Origin: an uncultured Allomuricauda sp.
GTDB taxonomy: Bacteria; Bacteroidota; Bacteroidia; Flavobacteriales; Flavobacteriaceae
DNA length: 64,000 nt
Reading direction: 5' to 3'
Assembly: GCF_947499695.1 (NCBI RefSeq)
Contig: NZ_CANMPQ010000002.1
Location: forward strand, 124,001 to 188,000
Below the pieces are notes generated by a model that was not told where the DNA came from, searched no databases, and was given only the letters and a program-made list of their open reading frames with translations. A program made the translations under genes and the position numbers. The first letter of the stretch is position 1. Each line of letters begins with the position of its first letter. Positions 26,626-35,339 of the stretch are shown here, one piece after another.

Positions 26626-27252
26626 CTAAGGAAGCAATTCAACCAAATCCTCCAAGATATCCTGACCCTTATCCTTGTTGTACCACAATTGGAGGTCTTG
26701 CTTAAACTGCGAATCCAAATTTCCATGCTCTCTTTTATACTCTTCCACCATTTGAGTGGCTATGCTTGGTCTTGGACCCCATTCCCCAACCACTTCTTCA
26801 GCTTCCTTGTTAAAGACAATCAATTTAGGTATGGAGCGGGAACCGTTGGTCAAGAATTCGTCCATTAACTCCAAATTCTCATCCCTAAGTACAATTTTGA
26901 ACTCAATATTGGGGTTCAATTCGGTTATCTTGTTCATAACTGGTAAGCTTGGCGCCGCGTCACCACACCAACTTTCGCTCAATACTAAAAAGGTGATTTT
27001 AGTATCAATCTTGGCTATCCGTTCTTGAAGATCCACAGGGATTTTTAGCGTTCTGTCCCACCGCTTCATTCTGCGATCGTTCAATTCGGTATAATTGATC
27101 AAAGATTCCAATTGTTCTTCGCCCGTGGTTTGCCTGTTTTTAGCCAAATCCCCGACCAAATCACGATAGGTTTGATAAGACATTCCCTTCGCAATACCTT
27201 TTTGAATATATTCCAATTGCTTTTCCGATATGTTTTTTTCCACTACTTCCAT
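26626..27252 (-). CDS. thioredoxin-fold protein with single active-site Cys
   Basis: 208 aa. A thioredoxin-like domain occupies the second half: KITFLVLSESWCGDAAPSLP, then EFKIVLRDENLELMDEFL and the cis-Pro region SRSIPKLIVF. The usual CxxC is Cys-Gly-Asp-Ala, so the resolving cysteine is missing, which argues against ordinary disulfide oxidoreductase activity. No signal peptide is visible, so it is cytoplasmic. Flavobacterial relatives with the same W-C-G-D-A pattern are known to me by name only as thioredoxin family proteins. It borders the accessory island. Confidence 0.85.
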   Translation of the reverse strand: MEVVEKNISEKQLEYIQKGIAKGMSYQTYRDLVGDLAKNRQTTGEEQLESLINYTELNDRRMKRWDRTLKIPVDLQERIAKIDTKITFLVLSESWCGDAAPSLPVMNKITELNPNIEFKIVLRDENLELMDEFLTNGSRSIPKLIVFNKEAEEVVGEWGPRPSIATQMVEEYKREHGNLDSQFKQDLQLWYNKDKGQDILEDLVELLP

Positions 27253-27379
27253 GTCAAATTTTCTCCAAAGTTAAACTGCATAAATCTCATAAAATGTGAC
27301 TTCCGTCATTGGTAGGTTAATTTGAACATACCTTACAATCAAGAATTTAATGCGAGGAAAGACATAATTTCCCAAAGAC

Positions 27380-28288
27380 TCAGTTATTGAGAAATCTTTT
27401 CTTTACCATACCTCCACGAGTATCACTAATGCTGCTCATTACCACAAAAGCTGTATGGTCTATTTTATCAATTTCAATATGTAGTTTGCGTATCTCTAAT
27501 CGTGTGATTACGGTGTAGATTACGTTGTATTCATTTTGCTCTCCGTGACTTCCATAGCCTCCTTTGGCTTCATAAATGGTGAGTCCCCTGCCCATTTTCT
27601 CAACAATCATTTTTCTAATCTCCTCACTTTTTTGAGATATAATTGTTACTCCTGTGTACTCTTCGATACCGTCCACGACAAAATCTAAGGTTTTAGAAGC
27701 TGCCAAATAGGTAAGCATTGAATACAGCGCTGCTTCAATGGACAATAAATAGGCCGCTGCCAGAAATACAATTACATTGACCAAAATGATGATATCTCCA
27801 ATCTTGACCCGCCATTTTCTACTCAAAAAAATCGCTAGCACTTCTGTTCCGTCCAAAACACTTCCTCCTCTAATGGACAGCCCTATTCCCGCACCAAGAA
27901 AAAATCCACCGAAAACAGCCACCAACAGTTTGTCTTGGGTAACTTCCGGAAATTCTATCAGCGCAAGGGCAAGTGCCAATCCAAGAATAGCAATGATTGC
28001 TTTTATGGCAAATTGTTTCCCAATGACCTTATACGCCATAAACATAAATGGTAAGTTAATCAGCACGATGGGTATCCATAGTGGGGTATTGGTCACTTCG
28101 GAAACCAGCAAAGAAATTCCCGTTACTCCTCCATCAATAAAACTATTGGGAAGCAAAAAGCTCTCAAGCCCAAAAGCAGCTGCAAAAATCCCGGAAACAA
28201 TAAAAAAGGCATCTTTAATGTATAAATTCAACAGCATGGATCTTCTTTTTGATTGACTTTCCCGTTTAGCAGTGCTTTTTCCTTTCAT
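27380..28288 (-). CDS. YitT family membrane protein (DUF161 plus DUF2179)
   Basis: 302 aa. About five or six transmembrane helices (residues 25-200) with the family motif LLPNSFIDGGVTGISLL and GAGIGLSIRGGSVLDGTE, followed by a soluble C-terminal DUF2179 domain (VTIISQKSEEIRKMIVEKMG through FVVMSSISDTRGG). The function of YitT proteins is not established; transport of a small solute is suspected. It lies 13 bp after the TolC gene in the same direction, so it may be the last gene of the export operon. Confidence 0.9.
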   Translation of the reverse strand: MKGKSTAKRESQSKRRSMLLNLYIKDAFFIVSGIFAAAFGLESFLLPNSFIDGGVTGISLLVSEVTNTPLWIPIVLINLPFMFMAYKVIGKQFAIKAIIAILGLALALALIEFPEVTQDKLLVAVFGGFFLGAGIGLSIRGGSVLDGTEVLAIFLSRKWRVKIGDIIILVNVIVFLAAAYLLSIEAALYSMLTYLAASKTLDFVVDGIEEYTGVTIISQKSEEIRKMIVEKMGRGLTIYEAKGGYGSHGEQNEYNVIYTVITRLEIRKLHIEIDKIDHTAFVVMSSISDTRGGMVKKRFLNN

Positions 28289-28301
28289 GGTAAAAAATTT
28301 C

Positions 28302-29717
28302 CTATAAGTTAAGGGGATTTATGGCCAATGTTTTAAACAACATGGCTTTAGCATGAAAAAATTTATTCTGAACCTCATTTTGTTTCAGATTAGCATCAAT
28401 AAGTTTTCCCTCCCTAGAATTGATCAAGAAGACTGAGCTCTCACCAAAACTAAATTTTCGTTCTTCTGCCGTTAATAGCGTCTGATAGTCTTGTACAATA
28501 TTTGCGATCAGGTCATTTTGAATTGTATATGAATCCAGTTCCCTATAAATTCCTATTACTTTGTTTTGTACCTCAACTTGGGCATTGTCACGTTCAAATT
28601 CAGCATCCCTTAGCTTGAACTTTGCCAATTTTAAATCCCCACGTTCCTTTCTCAAGAATAGCGGAAATCGGAATGTAAACCCACCTTTGAACTGATCCGT
28701 TACCAATGAGTTTATGAGCTCCGGAGTCTCAGTTAAAAAGTTATATTCCACATCTAATTTGGGTAATAACTTGTTTCCTTTTAAGCGTTTATTTACCAAA
28801 AGTCCATCGACTTTGTATTGCAGAGACCTTAACTTTGGATGGTTTTCCAGCACAAAACTATCCAATGGTTTTTGCATGATTTCCAAAGTGGTGTCAATAT
28901 CAGCTTCGACCTGGGTATCAGGAATGACATCGGGCTGTAATTCTACAGGCACATCATTAATCCATAAAAAGTTGGACAGCTCCAAAGACTTTTTCATCAA
29001 CCTTACCTTGGCCTGTTCTAGGTTTAAAGCTCGATTCTGAACGGTTATTCTTGCTTCAACCGTGTCAATGGCTGCAATTTCCCCAGCAAGAGCACTTTTT
29101 TTTATGCCTTGAAAGCGAATATTTGCGTTGCTTAGAAAGTCGGCAAAAACTTGAGTGTCTTGAAAAGCTCTTAACCAATCAAAATAAGCTAAGGAAGCTT
29201 GATACAACACTTTGTTTACCAAAATATCCTGATCTACCTTGGATTGCTCCCTGAAAAATTTGGCCTGTCTAAGAGTAGCCATGCGCTCATTGATCCAGAA
29301 ACCTTGACCAAGGGACATAGAAACCCCCGCACTGTATAATCCATCCGTTGGAAGTGTTTCAGCTGCATTCAGAAAGTCTCCCTGATTCTGCTCGAAATTT
29401 CCTTTGAGTTCAATACCAAACCAAGTAGGGATTTTAAAGGTGGTATTGAGTCTATCCCAATATTCAGTGCCCTTAAATTGCTTTCGATCATAATCCACTT
29501 CAATTTTGGGGTCAAACCCACCCCTTGCCTTCATCAAATTTGCCTGCCCCATTGCAATGTTCAATTGGGCCTGTTTCGCAATAGGATGATATTTCTTTAC
29601 ATATCCAAGATACTCTTTAAAATTGAGCACAAGGGTGTCTTGCTGACCGTAAATGTTATTAATGGCAGCTAGGAATATTATAGCGAATAGAAAAATGAGG
29701 TTATTTTTTCTTGACAT
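28302..29717 (-). CDS. TolC-family outer-membrane efflux protein
   Basis: 471 aa from the ATG at 29717; this start gives a signal peptide (LIFLFAIIFLAAINNIYG) and a 17-bp overlap with the preceding gene, while the upstream ATG at 29762 would bury the signal. The rest has the helical-repeat pattern of TolC (VKKYHPIAKQAQLNIAMGQA in repeat 1, NHPKLRSLQYKVDGLLVNKR in repeat 2). It would form the trimeric outer-membrane channel for the HlyD and ABC proteins encoded just upstream in the same operon. Confidence 0.9.
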   Translation of the reverse strand: MSRKNNLIFLFAIIFLAAINNIYGQQDTLVLNFKEYLGYVKKYHPIAKQAQLNIAMGQANLMKARGGFDPKIEVDYDRKQFKGTEYWDRLNTTFKIPTWFGIELKGNFEQNQGDFLNAAETLPTDGLYSAGVSMSLGQGFWINERMATLRQAKFFREQSKVDQDILVNKVLYQASLAYFDWLRAFQDTQVFADFLSNANIRFQGIKKSALAGEIAAIDTVEARITVQNRALNLEQAKVRLMKKSLELSNFLWINDVPVELQPDVIPDTQVEADIDTTLEIMQKPLDSFVLENHPKLRSLQYKVDGLLVNKRLKGNKLLPKLDVEYNFLTETPELINSLVTDQFKGGFTFRFPLFLRKERGDLKLAKFKLRDAEFERDNAQVEVQNKVIGIYRELDSYTIQNDLIANIVQDYQTLLTAEERKFSFGESSVFLINSREGKLIDANLKQNEVQNKFFHAKAMLFKTLAINPLNL

Positions 29718-31053
29718 CGGCAACTTTGTTATCCGGTTGGTAATAATTGGGTGGGAATCCATTCAATTGTCTCCATAGCTCAAACCAAATTGGCACATCC
29801 TCAAGTAGTGCTATGGTATTTGCTCCGGATCCAACCCGAATAGCCTGAGGCCAAGGAACATCATCTTTGTCCGGTGCCAAAAGAATCCTGTATTTTCCAT
29901 TATCACTAATAAACGTTTCTATAGCCACCACTTCGCCCCCAAATGTCCCAAAGGAAACATTGGGCCATCCGTTAAATACAATAGCTGGCCAACCATCGAA
30001 TTGAATTCTAACTTTCTCTCCTATATGAATCAAGGGAAGATCAATGGGATCCACATAGGTTTCCACAGCCATATCATACTTGTCCGGCATTATTCCTACC
30101 AAACGATCGCCTTCTTTAAAGGTTTCGCCAATTCCTGATTGCAAAGCCCGGTTAATAAATCCAGTTTGTGGTGCACGGATATACAGCATACTATTTCGAA
30201 CTTCATAATTGGTATATGCATTTTCCAACTTGGTCACCTGCGCCTCGGAATCAAATTGATTGGATTGGGCGGTGAGCATATTACTTCTAGCTTTTGAAAT
30301 TTTGTCCGTGTACTCGGCCTGTACCCTATTAATTTCAACCCGCGCATTGATTACCTCATTTTTACTGGTCAAGAGTTTATTTTCTTGGGAGATCAGCTTG
30401 GCCTGCGTTTCCTGCAGCTTTAGTTTCTTTTCTTCCACATCGGTTATAGCCTTTAGCCCTTCTTGCTCCAATTGTGTTGTTCTATTGAATTGACGCTCCG
30501 CAATGGCAATGTTGGTTTTGGCCGCTTCTAAATCGATGCTGTCACTCCGAACTTTCAGTTTAGATTGAATCAGTTTGTTTTTCGCCTGCTCCAACTTAAG
30601 TTGACTTTCGTTTGAAAGTGCCCCTATTTGAATATTCAGCGCCTTAACCTTTTCTTGATAGGATGTGACCGCCATGGATTTAGCTTCTATTTGTTTGCCG
30701 GTACGAGCGACTAGATTAGGGTCAAAATATTCACTTTTTATCTCCGAAATATGCAAAATGGTATCTCCCTTTTGCACAAAATCTCCTTCTTTCACATACC
30801 ATTTTTCAATACGTCCCGGTATGGGAGATTGAATTGTTTGAGGACGTTGATCCGGCTTCAGGGTTGTTAAGTATCCTTTACCTGATATATTCTGGGTCCA
30901 AGGGAGAAACATAACAATAAGCACAATTACCGAAAATACAGTGAGCAACCGGTTAAAATGTTTGTTGTGTTTTTCCACGAACACTTTTTGGGCCACCTTA
31001 TACTTACCAAGGTCCACTTTTTCGTTCAACTTGTTTGGTGATATATTGAGCAT
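29701..31053 (-). CDS. HlyD-family periplasmic adaptor
   Basis: 450 aa: a cytoplasmic N-terminus, one membrane helix (LLTVFSVIVLIVMFLPW, residues about 35-52), a biotinyl-lipoyl half-motif IQSPIPGRIEKWYVKEGDFV, a long alpha-hairpin coiled coil (roughly residues 110-280) and the second half-motif IRAPQTGFINRAL, then a beta-barrel. This is the membrane-fusion protein of a type I/tripartite exporter, linking the ABC protein to TolC. It starts 7 bp after the ABC gene. Confidence 0.92.
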   Translation of the reverse strand: MLNISPNKLNEKVDLGKYKVAQKVFVEKHNKHFNRLLTVFSVIVLIVMFLPWTQNISGKGYLTTLKPDQRPQTIQSPIPGRIEKWYVKEGDFVQKGDTILHISEIKSEYFDPNLVARTGKQIEAKSMAVTSYQEKVKALNIQIGALSNESQLKLEQAKNKLIQSKLKVRSDSIDLEAAKTNIAIAERQFNRTTQLEQEGLKAITDVEEKKLKLQETQAKLISQENKLLTSKNEVINARVEINRVQAEYTDKISKARSNMLTAQSNQFDSEAQVTKLENAYTNYEVRNSMLYIRAPQTGFINRALQSGIGETFKEGDRLVGIMPDKYDMAVETYVDPIDLPLIHIGEKVRIQFDGWPAIVFNGWPNVSFGTFGGEVVAIETFISDNGKYRILLAPDKDDVPWPQAIRVGSGANTIALLEDVPIWFELWRQLNGFPPNYYQPDNKVADVKKK

Positions 31054-31060
31054 AATACTG

Positions 31061-32728
31061 CTATCTTTCGTTAATTAATTTTCCCTTTTCCATAGTTATT
31101 ATGCGACCACAACGTTTAACCCATTTTGGATTTTCACTAACGATGACCAAGGCCCATCCATTCTCTGGATTGGTTATAAAATCCATTATTCTTTCTGCCT
31201 CTGCTTCTCCAAATTGATCTAGAGGGTCTTTTAGAATCAACAGTTTGGGTCTTCTTACTATACTTCTTGCCAAAACTATTTTCTTAGAGACCGCATAGGG
31301 TATTTGCCTTCCTTCAGGATATAATACCGTATTTAAACCTTGGGGGAGATCTTTCACGAACTGTGTAAGTCCCGTTTTCTCCAATGCCCAGTAAACATCT
31401 TCCATAGAAATTGTCTTGTCTCCAAAGGTGATGTTGTTCAAGAGTGTACCTTCAAAAGGGGTTTCCTCACTTAGTGATTGCCCCAAATGTGAGCGATAAT
31501 AATTGAGGTTCATTCCTTGAATTGCCACGTCGTTGACAAAAATCTTTCCATTGTCTGGCTCTAGAATTCCGGCAATTAACCTCAACAGGGTAGATTTTCC
31601 CGAACCGCTTGATCCCTGTAGTAGAATAGTGCATGAAGGGGTGATTTTTAGCGAGACGTTATCCACGATTTTTCTATCTCTTTCGGGCACGTTATAGGAA
31701 ACATCTTCCATTTCGACCACAAACCCTTCGTCTGTTCTAAAGGGTTTTTCTCCATCTTGAGGCTCCAATTCTTTGTCGACAACCTGCCCTAGTTTTTCCA
31801 ATGAAGTCAAAAGATCATAGAAGGTTTCCAGACCCAAAATCATTTTTTCTACGGAACTAATTACAAGAATTATGATAATCTCCGCTGCCACAAACTGTCC
31901 AATATTCATCTCCTGATTCAAGACCAATAGTCCTCCAATAAGCAAAAGTCCCGCGGTTACCAATACCTTAAATCCTATCATTTGAATGAACTGCAGCACC
32001 AATATCTTAAAGTGACCTTCCCTTGCGTCCAAATAGTCCGCTACCAGGGTGTCATTTTTATCAAGAGCGTGTGTGGTTCGGCCTGATAATTTGAAGCTCA
32101 CCAGGGACCTTGCGATCTCTTGGATCCAATGGGCCACTTTGTATTTGTTCTTGGATTCATCCAGACTGGTCTCCAATCCCCTTTGTACCGTGAACTTAAA
32201 TACCACATAAATCAACAATACCAACAATAGACCATAGAGAATGAAGAACGGGTGATAAAAAGACAGTAATAAAAGTCCGAAAACAACCTGCAGGAAGGAA
32301 GCAGGAAAGTCGATTAGAATTTTAGAAAGTCCTTTCTGAATGGTCAGGGTATCAAAAAATCGATTTGCCAATTCCGGCGGGTAATAGTTTCGTAATTCGT
32401 GCATCCTAATTTTTGGAAAACGATATGCAAATTCAAAAGAAGCCCGGGTAAAAATCTTTTGCTGTATGTTTTCAATAATACGCATCTGCATCAGTTGCAA
32501 GGTTCCTGAAAAGGCCACTCCAAGTGTTACCAAAACAACCAGTACAACCCACGAGGTACTCACCTGCGCTCCCTGAATCAGGTTAATGATAGCCTGAATT
32601 CCGAGAGGAAGGGAAAGATTTACAACTCCAGCAAAAATTGCGTAGTAAAAAATTTGAAGGATGTCTTTTCTATCCAGTGCCAGCAGCCCGATCAGGCGTT
32701 GCCAGGCGGTTAAGACCATTTCTGCCAT
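31061..32728 (-). CDS. ABC exporter subunit with degenerate ATPase domain
   Basis: 555 aa. Residues 1-320 hold a six-helix ABC exporter membrane domain without an N-terminal peptidase. The nucleotide-binding domain has an intact Walker A (QGSSGSGKSTLLRL) and a Q-loop (LGQSLSEETPF). The signature LSGGQ is replaced by PYAVSKKIVLARS, the Walker B reads LLILKDPLD instead of LLILDEPTS, and the H-loop region reads VIVSENPKW with no His. Both the catalytic Glu and the Mg-binding Asp are therefore changed. Whether it hydrolyses ATP is unclear. Its neighbours (HlyD, TolC, TetR) indicate an exporter. Confidence 0.85.
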   Translation of the reverse strand: MAEMVLTAWQRLIGLLALDRKDILQIFYYAIFAGVVNLSLPLGIQAIINLIQGAQVSTSWVVLVVLVTLGVAFSGTLQLMQMRIIENIQQKIFTRASFEFAYRFPKIRMHELRNYYPPELANRFFDTLTIQKGLSKILIDFPASFLQVVFGLLLLSFYHPFFILYGLLLVLLIYVVFKFTVQRGLETSLDESKNKYKVAHWIQEIARSLVSFKLSGRTTHALDKNDTLVADYLDAREGHFKILVLQFIQMIGFKVLVTAGLLLIGGLLVLNQEMNIGQFVAAEIIIILVISSVEKMILGLETFYDLLTSLEKLGQVVDKELEPQDGEKPFRTDEGFVVEMEDVSYNVPERDRKIVDNVSLKITPSCTILLQGSSGSGKSTLLRLIAGILEPDNGKIFVNDVAIQGMNLNYYRSHLGQSLSEETPFEGTLLNNITFGDKTISMEDVYWALEKTGLTQFVKDLPQGLNTVLYPEGRQIPYAVSKKIVLARSIVRRPKLLILKDPLDQFGEAEAERIMDFITNPENGWALVIVSENPKWVKRCGRIITMEKGKLINER

Positions 32729-32733
32729 TTATT

Positions 32734-33408
32734 TTAAGTTTTTAAGGTTCGGAAAACCAAGTCAATGAAATAATGTGTAGGTGTTGTGGTTTCGTTGCAG
32801 TCTGTTAGCTGAGGGAAATGCTCCGTTAAAAAGTATTGATGTAACGAGCCTTCCAGAATAGTGCTTGCCAAACTTGATGGATATGGATATTCGCCATCCA
32901 ATGCCACGATCATTTCGTGTAAGCGATTGACCAGCCTTTTATAGATTACAAAATAACCTTCCTTGTTCTCTTGGTCCACCTCCTTGGTCAGGTATGATTT
33001 GGAATATTCATTAATAACTATTTTATTCAGAAGAACCTCGTCGATATGCGAAAAGGAGACATCCAACTCAACGCTCTGAGTTAGAATTTCAACAGCCCTA
33101 CGAAGTTTTTCGGCAGGTTCACCAATGGCGTTGGTAGCAAAGACCATTTTGTACTCCAACCAGCCCCAGTACCACGAAGCTAGGTAAAGCAATAACTTAT
33201 GCTTGTTTTCGAAATAGCGATAAATAGAACTCTCATTGGATTTAATACGGTCTCCAAGTTTTCTAAACGTAAAGCTCTCAAAGCCCATCTCATCTATAAG
33301 TAAAATGCTTTGTTCAATAATTCTTTTACCTAGATCCGATGACTCGGGGTCTTTGATATAAATCTTGTCGTTGATCCCTATCCGAATAGATTGCATGAGT
33401 CTTTCCAT
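32734..33408 (-). CDS. TetR-family transcriptional regulator
   Basis: 224 aa. The N-terminal helix-turn-helix spans about residues 25-70 (QSILLIDEMGFESFTFRKL then KSNESSIYRYFENKHKLLLY), followed by an all-helical ligand domain. It is the first gene of the minus-strand export operon and 5 bp before the ABC gene, so it probably represses the operon including itself. Two perfect palindromes just upstream are the likely operators. The effector is unknown. Confidence 0.92.
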   Translation of the reverse strand: MERLMQSIRIGINDKIYIKDPESSDLGKRIIEQSILLIDEMGFESFTFRKLGDRIKSNESSIYRYFENKHKLLLYLASWYWGWLEYKMVFATNAIGEPAEKLRRAVEILTQSVELDVSFSHIDEVLLNKIVINEYSKSYLTKEVDQENKEGYFVIYKRLVNRLHEMIVALDGEYPYPSSLASTILEGSLHQYFLTEHFPQLTDCNETTTPTHYFIDLVFRTLKT

Positions 33409-33441
33409 ACCGAAATTTTAATTAATTGGATTGTAAAAATA

Positions 33442-33476
33442 ATAGTATTACTATCAATATATAATAGTTTAACTAT
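33442..33476. promoter_or_regulatory. tandem palindromic operators for the TetR operon
   Basis: Two 13-bp perfect palindromes, ATAGTATTACTAT (33442-33454) and ATAGTTTAACTAT (33464-33476), share the half-site ATAGT and have centres 22 bp apart, close to two helical turns. They lie 34-68 bp before the TetR ATG and 69 bp before the divergent secreted-protein gene, so both could be controlled from here. Confidence 0.6.
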
Positions 33477-33544
33477 CTTTTAACAAAAGTAATACTTTCT
33501 TAATTGCGTTTATTCCTATTTTTATTAGGGGAAAACAAATTGCT

Positions 33545-33904
33545 ATGAAAAAATTGATGTTCCTTTTGATTTTAACCGTTTGGGTCACAAACGCACAACA
33601 AAACAGATACGAGATAAAATTTGAGCATTTTACCGAAAGTCGTGGAGATTCTGAACTGGGAACGCTATTAGAAATACCATATACCAATGTAGTTTTGGTA
33701 GAAAACTCGCTGAAATCTTCTTCGGGATTTGGACTTACCATGAACTTTCATGGCCATATTGTTGTCATAGATCATATGGAAACAATGCCTAACGGAAGTG
33801 TTCAAGTGGTGCTTAGAAGGGAAGATGGCCGAAGTTTTTACGGTTATAAACCAACCATAAAAGCTATCTTGGTAAAAAGAAATCTTACAAGGGCACAGAT
33901 TTAA
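33545..33904 (+). CDS. small secreted protein, paralogue 1
   Basis: 119 aa with a Sec signal peptide (LMFLLILTVWVTNA, cut near residue 18). The mature part is basic and beta-rich (MNFHGHIVVIDHMETMPNGS, VQVVLRREDGRSFYGYKPTI). I do not recognise the family. The next gene encodes a protein with the same plan: a Thr/Val strand, a long turn, a V-T-I/V-V-I strand, then a DG-x-x-F-x-x-Y/F-K segment and a K-A-x-hydrophobic C-terminus. The two are 27 bp apart, probably an operon from a local duplication. Its own signal peptide makes it an unlikely type I substrate of the divergent exporter. Confidence 0.6.
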   Translation: MKKLMFLLILTVWVTNAQQNRYEIKFEHFTESRGDSELGTLLEIPYTNVVLVENSLKSSSGFGLTMNFHGHIVVIDHMETMPNGSVQVVLRREDGRSFYGYKPTIKAILVKRNLTRAQI

Positions 33905-33931
33905 AAACAGCATTATTCCAAAACCTAACAA

Positions 33932-34294
33932 ATGAAATCAATTTACTTTTTTTTAGCACTATTGCTCTCACTAAGCAATCTGCATAGCCAGGAAAAACAA
34001 ATGGATGATGTACGAATTGGAGATGAACTCACTTTAGGTGAACCTTCTAATGCATCGTACACCCACATTTTAGTTCCCAGAAAGAACTTCATCATAAAGC
34101 GAGGGGGAATTCCCAATTTGAAGGCCTTAAAACATACCAAGGTGACCATAACCAATATCAGTTACGGAAAAAAAACACAGGTAACCTTTAAAAAGTCGGA
34201 CGGCACTAAATTTTTTAGATTTTATAAAACCATGAAAGCCGATTTTAACCAAGCGGTTGCCGCAGGAGAATTAAAAATTCCGGGTAAGGGGTGA
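33932..34294 (+). CDS. small secreted protein, paralogue 2
   Basis: 120 aa with a signal peptide (YFFLALLLSLSNLHS). The mature part (THILVPRKNFIIKRGGIPNL, VTFKKSDGTKFFRFYKTMKA) is strongly basic and lines up with the preceding gene's product in the strand order and in the SDGTKFFRFYK / EDGRSFYGYKP segment. Family and function are not recognised; a small periplasmic or surface beta-domain protein is the most that can be said. Confidence 0.6.
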   Translation: MKSIYFFLALLLSLSNLHSQEKQMDDVRIGDELTLGEPSNASYTHILVPRKNFIIKRGGIPNLKALKHTKVTITNISYGKKTQVTFKKSDGTKFFRFYKTMKADFNQAVAAGELKIPGKG

Positions 34295-34335
34295 ACAGAA
34301 GCTACCAACTCTTGTTTTGACAAACTTCGACATCC

Positions 34336-35259
34336 CTAATATTTCTCGTACCAATTAAATTCTTCTTGGATAATTTTAGCCTTCGTTTCCTCAAGATATT
34401 TTAAAAAAGCCATCGCTACTGGCGATAGTTTCTTGGAGGCCAACCATACCAAATTCCAGGTGGTTTGAATGGGAAGGTTTCTTTTGGGGAAAATTTTTAG
34501 ATTACCATTGCCAAGTTCATTTTTTATCCCAATAAGAGGCATTATAGAGCACCCGAGGCCTGCAATAACAGCCTGTTTTACTGCTTCGTTGGATGTTAAT
34601 TCAATCCGCTTTCCAACCTCGATTTCAGATTGGTATAAATACATTTCCATTGCCGCTCTGGTAGCAGAACCTGGCTCACGAAATATTAGCGGTGTATCTT
34701 TAACGAACATCTTTTTGGAAAGCAATATTTTTTTATAACGCATGGGATTTGCGACCAAATACAACACATTCTTCATCAACTCGATTCGACTCAATTTAAG
34801 ATGTTTCGGAAGGACAGAAACCAATGCAAAGTCTACCTCATTTTCCTCAAGACTTTGAACCACCCTTGATTTATTGGTGACATCCATCACCAGGTCTACC
34901 CCCGTGTTAGATTTCATAAAGCCAGATAAGAAATAGGGCATGACGTATTTTCCCGTAGATACAACAGATACTTTCAAGCGTCCTGCCAATTTCCCTTCAA
35001 AAGATTGCATTCTGTAGTTGATTCCATCCACTTCGCTTAAAATACGTTCCGCCGAATTGGCAATTTCCATTCCAAAATCTGTGATAAAAAGCTTCCTTCC
35101 CACAACTTCTGTCAAGGGAATTGGGAACTGATCTTGAAAATTTTTTAGTTGAATTGAAACGGCTGGCTGGGTCAGATAAAGCTCCTCAGAAGCTTTCGTA
35201 ATACTCTGTTTTTCAACAATTTTTGAGAATATCCGCAGTTGGTGCAATGTATAATTCAT
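34336..35259 (-). CDS. LysR-family transcriptional regulator
   Basis: 307 aa, usual LysR length. N-terminal winged HTH (HQLRIFSKIVEKQSITKASE, LYLTQPAVSIQLKNF) and a periplasmic-binding-protein-like effector domain (residues about 90-300). It is divergent from the SbtA-type bicarbonate permease operon. In bacteria with SbtA, LysR proteins of the CbbR/CmpR/CcmR group regulate inorganic-carbon genes, so it likely controls the divergent operon; that is inference from position. A T-N11-A dyad lies in the shared intergenic region. Confidence 0.9.
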   Translation of the reverse strand: MNYTLHQLRIFSKIVEKQSITKASEELYLTQPAVSIQLKNFQDQFPIPLTEVVGRKLFITDFGMEIANSAERILSEVDGINYRMQSFEGKLAGRLKVSVVSTGKYVMPYFLSGFMKSNTGVDLVMDVTNKSRVVQSLEENEVDFALVSVLPKHLKLSRIELMKNVLYLVANPMRYKKILLSKKMFVKDTPLIFREPGSATRAAMEMYLYQSEIEVGKRIELTSNEAVKQAVIAGLGCSIMPLIGIKNELGNGNLKIFPKRNLPIQTTWNLVWLASKKLSPVAMAFLKYLEETKAKIIQEEFNWYEKY

Positions 35260-35268
35260 AAATAATAT

Positions 35269-35283
35269 TTATGTATTTCATAA
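35269..35283. promoter_or_regulatory. LysR T-N11-A dyad
   Basis: TTATG-TATTT-CATAA contains the LysR-box form T-N11-A (TATGTATTTCATA) as a perfect dyad, 10 bp before the LysR ATG in the 80-bp divergent gap. Further downstream, TAAC-CTTTG (35317-35325) is close to a -7 box for the plus-strand operon but has one base too many in the spacer. Confidence 0.45.
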
Positions 35284-35339
35284 TAAATATAAATAATAAT
35301 ATATCTATTTAAACAGTAACCTTTGCAAAAAAATAAATC

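Noticed and set aside
33545..34294. Secreted paralogue pair as substrates of the adjacent HlyD/TolC exporter
   Set aside because: Both have clear N-terminal Sec signal peptides and no glycine-rich or C-terminal type I signal, so export by that system is unlikely.
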